Shown piece after piece: positions 1-5,678 of a stretch of DNA of 5,678 nucleotides. This DNA is from an uncultured Mucilaginibacter sp. (GTDB taxonomy: Bacteria; Bacteroidota; Bacteroidia; Sphingobacteriales; Sphingobacteriaceae). Numbering within the stretch: position 1 is the first letter of the stretch; every line of letters begins with the position of its first letter. The notes under the pieces were generated by a model. The model was not told the origin of the DNA, did not search any database, and saw nothing but the letters and a program-made list of their open reading frames with translations. The translations under genes and the position numbers were made by a program. The stretch covers positions 1 through 5,678 of the forward strand of contig CAMLFI010000192.1 in the NCBI GenBank assembly GCA_946479225.1, given 5' to 3'.

Positions 1-3
1 GTT

Positions 4-11
4 TATATTTG
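4..11 (+). promoter_or_regulatory. Probable -7 promoter box of pdhB
   Basis: The sequence TATATTTG matches the Bacteroidota -7 consensus TAnnTTTG at every fixed position and lies 30 bases before the pdhB start codon. A transcript would start near base 17-20 and have a leader of roughly 25 bases. The matching -33 TTG element would fall left of the window, so it cannot be checked. This suggests that pdhB is transcribed on its own. Confidence 0.45.
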
Positions 12-41
12 CGGCTGAAAAACATCATACTTTAATATACG

Positions 42-1025
42 ATGAGAGAAATACAGTTCAGAGAAGCGCTTCGCGAAGCAATGCAGGAAGAAATGCGCAA
101 GGATGAAAACATATACCTGATGGGCGAAGAGGTTGCCGAATATAACGGCGCCTACAAAGTTAGCCAGGGTATGCTGGATGAGTTTGGCGCTAAACGTGTT
201 ATTGATACGCCTATTTCTGAATTAGGATTTGCCGGTATAGGCATCGGCTCGGCCATGAATGGTTTAAAGCCCATCATCGAGTTCATGACCTTCAACTTCT
301 CTTTGGTTGCTATAGACCAAGTGATAAACGGCGCTGCCAAGATCATGTCAATGAGCGGCGGTCAGTTTTCTGTGCCAATCGTGTTCCGTGGCCCTACAGG
401 CAACGCGGGTATGCTAAGCTCACAACACAGTCAGTGTTTCGAGAACTGGTATGCTAACTGCCCCGGTTTAAAAGTGGTTGTACCATCAAACCCTGCAGAT
501 GCAAAAGGCTTGTTAAAATCATGTATCATTGATCCTGATCCTTGTATCTTCATGGAATCAGAGTTAATGTATGGCGATAAAGGACCTGTTCCTGAAGAGA
601 CTTATTATATTGAGATAGGTAAAGCAGCCGTAACCAAACAAGGTACAGACGTTACTTTGGTAGGTTTTGGTAAAATAATGAAGGTGGTTAACGCTGCCGC
701 TGCCGAACTGGAAAAAGAAGGCATCAGCGCAGAGGTTATAGATTTACGCACCGTTCGCCCTATTGATTACCCGACCGTTATTGAGTCGGTAAAAAAAACC
801 AACCGTTTGGTATTGGTTGAAGAAAGCTGGCCTTTAGGCTCAATAGCTACGGAAATAGCATTTAAAGTACAAAAAGACGCGTTTGATTACCTTGACGCGC
901 CAATACTACGCATTATGGGCGGCGACGTGCCGTTGCCATACGCGCCAACACTAATACAAGAGTATCTGCCAAACGCCGAAAGGGTTGTAAAAGCAGTGAA
1001 AGAAGTAATGTACGTTACTAAATAA
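42..1025 (+). CDS. pdhB: Pyruvate dehydrogenase E1 component, beta subunit
   Basis: This is the beta subunit of the heterotetrameric (alpha2beta2) thiamine-diphosphate E1, which decarboxylates pyruvate and passes the acetyl group to the lipoyl domain of E2 in the cytoplasm. The protein has 327 residues, the usual length. Residues 1-180 form the transketolase-like pyrimidine-binding domain, with Glu60 in PISELGFAG (the glutamate that activates the thiamine ring) and His129 in SSQHSQ (the conserved active-site histidine). Residues 195-320 form the transketolase C-terminal domain, with DLRTVRPID at 235-242, VEESWPLGS at 259-267 and GGDVPLPYAP at 293-302. The ATG at 42 gives the canonical MREIQFREAL start; no Shine-Dalgarno sequence precedes it. 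No E1-alpha or E2 gene follows, so those subunits must be encoded elsewhere or upstream. The related branched-chain 2-oxoacid dehydrogenase beta subunit is the main alternative; the overall sequence reads as pyruvate dehydrogenase. Confidence 0.95.
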   Translation: MREIQFREALREAMQEEMRKDENIYLMGEEVAEYNGAYKVSQGMLDEFGAKRVIDTPISELGFAGIGIGSAMNGLKPIIEFMTFNFSLVAIDQVINGAAKIMSMSGGQFSVPIVFRGPTGNAGMLSSQHSQCFENWYANCPGLKVVVPSNPADAKGLLKSCIIDPDPCIFMESELMYGDKGPVPEETYYIEIGKAAVTKQGTDVTLVGFGKIMKVVNAAAAELEKEGISAEVIDLRTVRPIDYPTVIESVKKTNRLVLVEESWPLGSIATEIAFKVQKDAFDYLDAPILRIMGGDVPLPYAPTLIQEYLPNAERVVKAVKEVMYVTK

Positions 1026-1060
1026 CAGAAAACGCCCCGATCAGGGGCGTTTTCTGTTAT
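1022..1060 (+). terminator. Intrinsic terminator of pdhB, overlapping its stop codon
   Basis: A perfect 17-base-pair stem (1022-1038 pairing with 1044-1060) encloses a 5-base loop, GATCA. The stem has a GC-rich top (GCCCC/GGGGC) and an A-tract/T-tract in the middle, so the RNA carries UUUU within its 3' arm. The TAA stop codon at 1023-1025 is part of the left arm. The A-tract opposite the T-tract means the structure could also work for transcripts coming from the - strand, for example those of the gene ending at 1274. Confidence 0.85.
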
Positions 1061-1110
1061 ACGTCTATTCTGAACGATTAATTAGGAATGTTCGATAAAT
1101 TGAAAGAAGT

Positions 1111-1240
1111 GGGGGGACGTGCGATTCCTTCCTCGGGGAAGGTGTAGGAAGGGGTTAATTGGACTTTTTATTCCTACGTAAAACCCCTACCCGCCAGCAC
1201 ACGGTCAGCCGCACCCTTCCCCAAGGAAGGAGTTTTTAAC
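1111..1240. repeat. Imperfect inverted repeat, probable dispersed intergenic element
   Basis: The non-coding stretch between the pdhB terminator and the next gene holds a compound inverted repeat. Outer arms at about 1126-1144 and 1212-1231 are complementary over some 20 positions, with one G/T mismatch and one single-base bulge. Each arm is also a small hairpin of its own: CCTTCC/GGAAGG around a 4-base loop at 1127-1142, and again at 1215-1230. The second hairpin is followed by GTTTTT, so it could serve as a backup terminator for + strand transcripts. An inner pair (GTAGGAAGGGGTT at 1144-1156 against AACCCCTAC at 1182-1190) is also partly complementary. No credible coding frame crosses it. 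Short GC-rich elements of this style are common between genes in Bacteroidota; that this one is dispersed is inference. Confidence 0.55.
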
Positions 1241-1273
1241 CCGGCAAATCTTTTGAACACTCCTAAAGAATCC

Positions 1274-2038
1274 CTACTCCGCAAATCTTCGTAAAAACTG
1301 CGGCCATATCAAGTCGGCATAAAAGATATTTGCCTGCCTGCTCATGCTAAACCAAGGCGAATCGTCTGCCTGCAATACCTGTATATTTTGCGCGGGCATA
1401 AAGCTTTGCGCCAGCAGGAACTGCTTTTGGTGATCTTTATTTTCTGCAACATCCATCACAATAAAACAATGGCCCGGCGTGCCGCCTCTGATAAATACAT
1501 CTCCCGCTTTAATATCTGCCGGATTGGATACGGGTGTTAATTCTTTCTCAAGCGACAACGTACCGGCGTAACTGAATACAAGATTCATATAGCGTAAAAA
1601 TGCAGGGTAGGAATAGTCCTTTTTAGCCGTTAGGGCCCATTTACCGTTTTGATACCGGTAACCGTTTGCATAATGCGCGTAATCGCATTTAAAACCACTT
1701 ACAAAGTTGAAGGATATCTTGTTGTAATCTTTCTTTTGATATAAGTACTCCGCACGTAATCTGATGATAGCGTCAGCACACTGCTGTAAATTATAACTGC
1801 CGATGCCCATATCTGCAACAGCTGCCGTGTAAGCATTTGTTTTGGCAATGTCGCCGTTGTAGGTTCTGGCGGGGGTGCCTCGCGGTTTAAGCGGCACTTT
1901 TTGCAGCCATGCACCAAAGCTTCCCGGCTTGTTTTTTTGCCGTGTATAGCCGGCAGGAACAGAAAATCTGTTGACAACGGAATCCGCATTAGGCGGGGTT
2001 ATAACAAGTAATGCAAGTAAGGCAAAGAGATACTTCAT
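1274..2038 (-). CDS. DUF4846 domain-containing secreted protein
   Basis: This 254-residue protein is recognised as a DUF4846 family member; the family has no established function that I know of. Residues 1-20 (MKYLFALLALL and following) form a Sec-type signal peptide without a lipobox cysteine, so the product is probably periplasmic or exported. Family landmarks follow: NRFSVPAGY (23-31), PGSFGAWL (38-45), PLKPRG (49-54), QQCADAIIRLRAEYLY (85-100), FSYAGTLSLEKEL (155-167), GDVFIRGGTPGHCFIVMDVA (179-198) and FLLAQSFMPAQ (207-217). I chose the ATG at 2036-2038 because it starts the signal peptide directly; an in-frame ATG at 2080 would add 14 polar residues (MIRLRVRNLSTNLT) ahead of it and spoil the signal. 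Cys87 at a helix start and His190 in a GD...PGH strand resemble the layout of NlpC/P60 or CHAP cysteine peptidases, but this is only a resemblance. I see no clear TAnnTTTG box upstream on this strand. Confidence 0.85.
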   Translation of the reverse strand: MKYLFALLALLVITPPNADSVVNRFSVPAGYTRQKNKPGSFGAWLQKVPLKPRGTPARTYNGDIAKTNAYTAAVADMGIGSYNLQQCADAIIRLRAEYLYQKKDYNKISFNFVSGFKCDYAHYANGYRYQNGKWALTAKKDYSYPAFLRYMNLVFSYAGTLSLEKELTPVSNPADIKAGDVFIRGGTPGHCFIVMDVAENKDHQKQFLLAQSFMPAQNIQVLQADDSPWFSMSRQANIFYADLIWPQFLRRFAE

Positions 2039-2172
2039 GGTCAGGTTTGTTGATAAGTTCCTGACCCTTAAACGGATCAACTATGACTTTAGGTATGTGG
2101 GCGTGGTGATTTATTTTCAAGCGTTTGATATTCGCTGCATCTTCTATCTTTGTTTAAGCAAACATTTTAACC
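2039..2172. other. Divergent intergenic spacer
   Basis: This 134-base spacer separates the start codons of two divergent genes, the DUF4846 gene on the left and the VOC gene on the right. It contains a clear + strand promoter (2124-2152). For the - strand, the best candidate I see is TACCTAAA in the reverse complement, which departs too far from TAnnTTTG to be annotated. No operator-like palindrome stands out. Confidence 0.6.
2124..2152 (+). promoter_or_regulatory. Promoter of the VOC-family gene (-33 TTTG, -7 TATCTTTG)
   Basis: TTTG at 2124-2127 and TATCTTTG at 2145-2152 are separated by 17 bases, which fits the Bacteroidota housekeeping sigma factor pattern (TTG, then TAnnTTTG). Transcription would begin near 2158-2160, leaving a leader of only about 13-15 bases before the ATG at 2173. 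This placement supports that start codon and argues against a longer gene. Confidence 0.65.
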
Positions 2173-2535
2173 ATGAACTTTACCAAACTGGTTCCCAGCG
2201 TTTTTTATGCTGATATCAATATCGGGATTAAAACTTTTGTTGATTGCCTTGAGTTTACAATGGGCCATCAGGAACTAAACATCCGTAACCCTTATTGCGT
2301 GGTTAATAAGGGCGGGTTAAGCGTAATGATCTTTCAGGATAAAGCACAGGCCGAAAACGATCATCCGGAATTACGCCTGGAAACAAGCGATATTGAAGAG
2401 GTTTACGAAAAGGTGGCGTCCGCTTTCCCCGAAATGCTTCATCCTAATCTGAACAAAGTAACCTTACGCCCATGGGGGGCTAAAGAGTTTGCCATTGTTG
2501 ATGGACAGATAGGCATCAGGTTGATGCAATGGTAA
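2173..2535 (+). CDS. VOC superfamily (glyoxalase/bleomycin resistance-like) protein
   Basis: A 120-residue cytoplasmic protein with the vicinal-oxygen-chelate fold: paired beta-alpha-beta-beta-beta modules, starting KLVPSVFYADI (5-15) and ending with the typical RPWGAKEFAIVDGQIGIRL (99-117). Its length is that of a single VOC protomer, which normally works as a dimer. The metal ligands of true glyoxalase I are not evident: the first-strand histidine is absent, the mid-protein strand reads PELRLETSD with no ligand histidine, and the C-terminal glutamate position appears to be Arg116. It is therefore more like the non-catalytic binding members (bleomycin-resistance type) or an uncharacterised subgroup; the substrate cannot be told from sequence. 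The start is the first ATG after a well-placed promoter. It converges with trhO, with 19 bases between the stops. Confidence 0.85.
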   Translation: MNFTKLVPSVFYADINIGIKTFVDCLEFTMGHQELNIRNPYCVVNKGGLSVMIFQDKAQAENDHPELRLETSDIEEVYEKVASAFPEMLHPNLNKVTLRPWGAKEFAIVDGQIGIRLMQW

Positions 2536-2552
2536 TACAACCAATGCATTTT
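2524..2552 (+). terminator. Weak candidate terminator between convergent genes
   Basis: An imperfect 9-base stem (2524-2532 with 2541-2549, one A/A mismatch) with an 8-base loop is followed by TTT. It includes the stop codon of the VOC gene in its loop. The stem is short and AT-rich, so it may not be functional, but nothing better is visible in the 19-base gap to the trhO stop. Confidence 0.25.
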
Positions 2553-2554
2553 GC

Positions 2555-3550
2555 CTATTCAACTACCTCTTGATTCTTGCTTCTTGACTCTTGGTTCTTC
2601 GAAGACTCTTGCTTCTTTAAAGGCAATCCTATTGGTTGAGGAACCTTAACATAATACCCCGTACCATCATAAACACGTTTACGCGGGTGCGATTTACATT
2701 CGTCGCTGCAGCAGCCATCCATAGCCGTACCGCATTCGTCGCACTGAGTAAAGTGCTCGTTGCACTCCGGGTTGGCGCAGTTTATCATTTTAGGGGTAAC
2801 CTTACCGCAGTTTAAGCAGGTTGAAATTACCTTAGGATTAACGCTGTTCACATCAACCGACAAACGGTTGTCAAACACATAACATTTGCCTTCAAAATCC
2901 GTTCCGCCTGCCTCTTTGCCATATTTTATAATGCCGCCGTGCAGTTGGTAAACATCCTTAAAGCCCTCATGTAACAGCAGCGCAGATGCCTTTTCGCATT
3001 TAATACCGCCGGTGCAATAGGTCAATATCTTTTTGTCTTTATACTTTGCCAGCTCGTTTATTTTTTCGGGGAAGTCGCGAAAGTTGTCAATATCCAGCGT
3101 AACCGCATTTTTAAACTTGCCTAAGTTATGTTCGTAATTAGAGCGCACGTCCAGTATCACTACATCCTCGTCATCCTTCATCGCCATAAAATCTTTAGGC
3201 TCCAGGTGCTTGCCGGTTTGTAGTTGAGGATTTATAATGTTAGGGTCGCGCAGGCCCGAGTGCACAATTTCTGATTTATAGCGCACATGCATTTTTACAA
3301 ATGATGGCGTATCAACTTCATCAATTTTAAAGTCGATGGATGCAAACCGAGGATCAGCATGGAGCGTATCCATATAGGTTTTACAGGATTCTGCGGCGCC
3401 TGAAACGGTACCGTTCAAACCCTCTTCCGCCACAATAATGCGACCGGTTAAACCTAAGTTTTTACAAAATTTTAAATGATCGGCAGCAAACTGCTCCGCA
3501 TCGGCTATTGTTGAATAACAATAGTACAGTAGTGTATTATATTTAGCCAT
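2555..3550 (-). CDS. trhO: tRNA uridine(34) hydroxylase, rhodanese family (UPF0176)
   Basis: The enzyme (E. coli YceA/TrhO) hydroxylates uridine 34 of certain tRNAs, giving 5-hydroxyuridine, the oxygen-dependent first step towards wobble-base derivatives such as (m)cmo5U/mo5U. The N-terminal UPF0176 domain spans residues 5-95, with the signature GRIIVAEEGLNGTVSG (36-51). A rhodanese domain spans about 125-215, with DVRSNYEH (134-141) and the active-site loop YCTGGIKCEKA, in which Cys179 is the catalytic position and Cys185 is also conserved. A cysteine-rich segment follows (Cys245, 248, 258, 263, 270, 273, 280, 281, 285) and probably binds zinc. The core ends at GYYVKVPQPIGLPL (298-311). The last 20 residues, rich in K, Q, E, S and N, come from a 7-base tandem repeat and are probably disordered. 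Total length, 331, is close to the roughly 350 of E. coli YceA. The ATG at 3550 has no Shine-Dalgarno sequence but lies about 35 bases after a probable transcription start. Confidence 0.93.
   Translation of the reverse strand: MAKYNTLLYYCYSTIADAEQFAADHLKFCKNLGLTGRIIVAEEGLNGTVSGAAESCKTYMDTLHADPRFASIDFKIDEVDTPSFVKMHVRYKSEIVHSGLRDPNIINPQLQTGKHLEPKDFMAMKDDEDVVILDVRSNYEHNLGKFKNAVTLDIDNFRDFPEKINELAKYKDKKILTYCTGGIKCEKASALLLHEGFKDVYQLHGGIIKYGKEAGGTDFEGKCYVFDNRLSVDVNSVNPKVISTCLNCGKVTPKMINCANPECNEHFTQCDECGTAMDGCCSDECKSHPRKRVYDGTGYYVKVPQPIGLPLKKQESSKNQESRSKNQEVVE
2568..2620. repeat. Degenerate heptanucleotide tandem repeat (TCTTGNY)
   Basis: On the + strand the units are TCTTGAT, TCTTGCT, TCTTGAC, TCTTGGT, TCTTCGA, a 4-base interruption (AGAC), TCTTGCT and TCTTTAA. 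The array lies inside the 3' end of trhO and encodes residues 311-328. Because the unit is not a multiple of three, three units make a 7-codon period, which explains the recurring KKQES/KNQES peptide pattern. Such sequences can expand or contract by slippage; each gain or loss of one unit would shift the frame at the C-terminus. Confidence 0.8.
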
Positions 3551-3590
3551 AACAACATTGATACCGCTGCAAACGGTGTTAAATGAAGCG

Positions 3591-3624
3591 CAAAGATAAG
3601 AATTTATAGCTAAAAGTATAACAA
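3591..3624 (-). promoter_or_regulatory. Probable promoter of trhO
   Basis: On the - strand, TATCTTTG (3598 down to 3591) is a full match to the TAnnTTTG -7 box and identical to the box before the VOC gene. The nearest TTG upstream (3624-3622) is 23 bases away, longer than the preferred spacing, so the -33 element is weak or absent. Transcription would begin around 3584, with a leader of about 35 bases. The possible -33 region touches the last codons of the upstream kinase gene, whose stop is at 3628-3630. No terminator is seen between the two genes, so readthrough is possible. Confidence 0.5.
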
Positions 3625-3627
3625 CTG

Positions 3628-5678
3628 TTACACCTGGCCCGAAGCATCAAAAATAACAGGGAGCTGTATAATAAACTCAGAGCCTTTTCCTATCTCTGAT
3701 TTTACCAATAACTGCCCGTGATGCTTCTTAATGGTATTGTATGCTATTGACATGCCCAGACCGGTTCCTTCGCCAACTTCTTTGGTGGTAAAAAAGGGCT
3801 CAAACACTTTGCGTATAGTTTCCTCGTCCATGCCAATACCGTTATCAGCTATCTTTATAATCACATTGTCGCCGTCGGTATAGGTTTTCAGTTTAAGCGC
3901 CCCACCTTCGCTGCTGCCAAACTTCTTGTCGATAGCGTAGGCCGCGTTGGATATGATATTTAAAAACACCTGGTTAAGCTTACCGGCATAACATTCCACC
4001 AGCGGCAGCTCGCCGTATTCTTTCATAACTTTTATTTGCGGATTAAGCAGGTTGTTACCTATTATCATGGTTGATTCCAAACCTTCGTTCAGATCCGCTC
4101 GTTTCAGATCATCCTCATCCAATCTGGAGAATATTCTCAAACCTTTAACTATTTCCGCTGTTCTTGATGCCCCTTCATGAATACCCTTTATCAGATGGTT
4201 CATTTCAACAAGCAGGTAATCAAAGTCCAGATCCTCTTTATAATCGGCTATTTTCTTTTGTTTTTCTGCTGTTGATGCGTCAGAAAGACCAATCTCTTCA
4301 ATTACATTCATGGCATCAAGTACCATTTCCAGATCGCGTTTAAGGGGCGCTACATTGGCGGTAACAAAGTTTATCGGGTTATTGATCTCATGCGCTATAC
4401 CGGCGGTTAACTGACCAAGCGATGCCATCTTCTCCGACTCAACCAACTGCGATTGTGTTTGCTTCAGATCTTCTAATGATTCGTTCAGCTCATGCGTACG
4501 CTCGGTAACTTTTTCTTCCAGCATAACATTTTGTTCGCGAATGATGCGTTCGTTTTCTTTGGCGATGCCGAGCGCTTCGGCCTGCGATTCTTCTTTCTCG
4601 CGTTTGAGTATATTTATCCTGTCGGCCAAACCGAAGGATAGCAGGGCCATTTCAATGATTGACGCTCCCTGCATAGCGTAGCTGGTAAACGTATTATAAG
4701 GTAATATACCGTTGTCTTTTAAAGTAAAAATAATAGCCCCCACCAATAATACCGACCAGGATAATAAAACGAACCGCGCCGGGCGGTATCCCCCTATAAG
4801 CACAATGGCCGATACAATGATTAGCCCGAACACAAATAAAGTGGTGGCTAACTGCATCAGCTGAAAGCCGATCTGTACTTGCCCGATAGCTGTAATTACA
4901 ATCGCTATTGCCTGCAATGCAATGATAATATTAAGCACTATATTAAAGCGCCGGGCTCTAACACGGGTGGAAAGGAAACGTTGAGTAAACACGATAGCAG
5001 CAATAGCACCCAAGCAGGCAAAGAGTATTACACTTTTTAGCTCAAATGCCGGCGAATTACCCCATAAGTATTGAAACGTATAGCCTTTTATACCTATTTG
5101 GGTAAGGCCCACCGAAGCGACATAAATTACATAATAAAGATAGCTCCTGTCTCGTACCGAAAAAAAGACGAAAAGGTTATACAGGAACATGATAATAATG
5201 GCACCTATAAATAAGCCTGATAATACGGCATCTTTGCTAAGAAACTGCCATAAAGCATTAGGTTGGGCTATGGAGATAGGCAATATAAGTTGCTCTGCGC
5301 TTTTAACGCGCAGATAATAGGTTTTGCTCGCGTTCTTCGGAATGCTGATATCGAAAATATAGTCGGGATGATTATAAAGCCTCTGTTTAAAAGGCTTTAT
5401 TTCGCCGGCTAAAATGCTGCTATAAGATTGTGAAGTATCAGGAGCGAAAAATTCAACCTCGTCCAGTATAGGATATGCTACATCCAACAACAGATCAGGG
5501 TTGTTGCTGTTATTTGTAATAGTAAACTTTAACCATACGCTTGTAGCCGATAAGCCTAAATTAGGAATGTCGGCATTATACTTTTTGAAATCATTTGATT
5601 TTTGAACTGCATTAAAAGACAGTTCAGTTGCCGGCTGCAATACGTAAACTTCCTTACCTATCAGCTTAGTACCCGTAG
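3628..5678 (-). CDS. 7TMR-DISM sensor histidine kinase (N-terminus beyond window)
   Basis: Membrane sensor kinase; 5' end missing. Residues are numbered from the TTG codon at 5640, which is not a credible start: the frame stays open to the window edge and adds TGTKLIGKEVYV, which continues the extracellular domain. Residues up to about 125 match a 7TMR-DISMED2 sensing domain (VWLKFTITN near 35-43). Seven hydrophobic segments follow: about 143-160, 167-184, 200-219, 232-252, 258-284, 288-307 and 319-342 (7TMR-DISM_7TM). A coiled coil (345-405) leads to the HisKA domain, with phospho-acceptor His417 in AHEINNP; the ExxN next to it is typical of kinases that also act as phosphatases. The ATPase domain has an N box NQVFLNIISNAAYAI (556-570), DNGIGM (599-604), FEPFFTTK (613-620) and GTGLGMS (625-631). 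All key residues are intact. There is no receiver domain, and no response regulator in the window. The ligand is unknown; DISMED2 domains are thought to bind carbohydrates. Confidence 0.93.
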   Translation of the reverse strand, partial: TGTKLIGKEVYVLQPATELSFNAVQKSNDFKKYNADIPNLGLSATSVWLKFTITNNSNNPDLLLDVAYPILDEVEFFAPDTSQSYSSILAGEIKPFKQRLYNHPDYIFDISIPKNASKTYYLRVKSAEQLILPISIAQPNALWQFLSKDAVLSGLFIGAIIIMFLYNLFVFFSVRDRSYLYYVIYVASVGLTQIGIKGYTFQYLWGNSPAFELKSVILFACLGAIAAIVFTQRFLSTRVRARRFNIVLNIIIALQAIAIVITAIGQVQIGFQLMQLATTLFVFGLIIVSAIVLIGGYRPARFVLLSWSVLLVGAIIFTLKDNGILPYNTFTSYAMQGASIIEMALLSFGLADRINILKREKEESQAEALGIAKENERIIREQNVMLEEKVTERTHELNESLEDLKQTQSQLVESEKMASLGQLTAGIAHEINNPINFVTANVAPLKRDLEMVLDAMNVIEEIGLSDASTAEKQKKIADYKEDLDFDYLLVEMNHLIKGIHEGASRTAEIVKGLRIFSRLDEDDLKRADLNEGLESTMIIGNNLLNPQIKVMKEYGELPLVECYAGKLNQVFLNIISNAAYAIDKKFGSSEGGALKLKTYTDGDNVIIKIADNGIGMDEETIRKVFEPFFTTKEVGEGTGLGMSIAYNTIKKHHGQLLVKSEIGKGSEFIIQLPVIFDASGQV

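Noticed and set aside
152..346. 64-codon open frame on the - strand within pdhB
   Set aside because: It lies wholly inside a well-conserved enzyme gene on the other strand, has no promoter, and its peptide resembles no family I know.
1699..1989. 96-codon open frame on the - strand inside the DUF4846 gene
   Set aside because: It is a different frame of the same strand as a gene with clear family motifs and a signal peptide; its composition is not protein-like.
2036..2080. Upstream ATG at 2080 as the start of the DUF4846 protein
   Set aside because: It would place 14 polar, arginine-rich residues before an otherwise ideal signal peptide that begins at the ATG at 2038.
1971..2213. 80-codon open frame on the + strand spanning the divergent spacer
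   Set aside because: It overlaps the signal peptide of the DUF4846 gene and the start of the VOC gene, and the VOC promoter sits inside it.
2568..2620. CRISPR or transposon end explanation for the 7-base array
   Set aside because: The units are only 7 bases, directly adjoining, without spacers, and there is no transposase or terminal inverted repeat nearby.
3026..3033. TATCTTTT on the + strand as a promoter
   Set aside because: It lacks the final G of the -7 box, lies inside trhO on the opposite strand, and has no gene downstream on the + strand.
1..5678. A single new multi-gene system covering the window
   Set aside because: The genes alternate in strand, three have promoters of their own, and they belong to unrelated functions (central metabolism, tRNA modification, signalling, unknown secreted protein).

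Overview
The window is ordinary chromosomal DNA that most resembles a member of the Bacteroidota, probably Sphingobacteriaceae (Mucilaginibacter/Pedobacter-like). Three things point there. None of the four visible gene starts is preceded by a Shine-Dalgarno sequence. Upstream regions carry the Bacteroidota -7 box TAnnTTTG. The gene families (DUF4846, a 7TMR-DISM histidine kinase, a TrhO with a cysteine-rich tail) are all common in that phylum. The family assignment is inference from recalled protein families, not from a search.

Layout from left to right: (1) pdhB, the beta subunit of pyruvate dehydrogenase E1, on the + strand at 42-1025. It has its own -7 box just upstream and a strong hairpin terminator that begins within its stop codon. 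(2) A non-coding stretch at 1061-1273 holding an imperfect inverted repeat whose two arms are each small hairpins; it looks like a dispersed intergenic repeat. (3) A secreted DUF4846 protein on the - strand, 1274-2038. (4) A 134-base divergent spacer with a good promoter for (5) a small VOC/glyoxalase-fold protein on the + strand, 2173-2535. (6) trhO (UPF0176/YceA), a rhodanese-type tRNA U34 hydroxylase on the - strand, 2555-3550, convergent with the VOC gene. Its last 18 or so codons are built from a degenerate 7-base tandem repeat. (7) A 77-base spacer with a probable trhO promoter. (8) A 7TMR-DISM sensor histidine kinase on the - strand, from 3628 to the right edge. Its reading frame stays open to the last base, so its N-terminus is missing here.

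The genes do not form a recognisable pathway. They alternate in strand, and the three + strand or trhO starts where a promoter is visible each appear to have their own, so most are probably single-gene transcripts. The kinase has no response regulator beside it within the window.

I found no convincing new biological system. The points most worth a second look are the heptamer repeat that has become the trhO C-terminus, the intergenic double-hairpin element, and a conserved-looking Cys/His pair in the DUF4846 protein that hints at an NlpC/P60- or CHAP-like fold.
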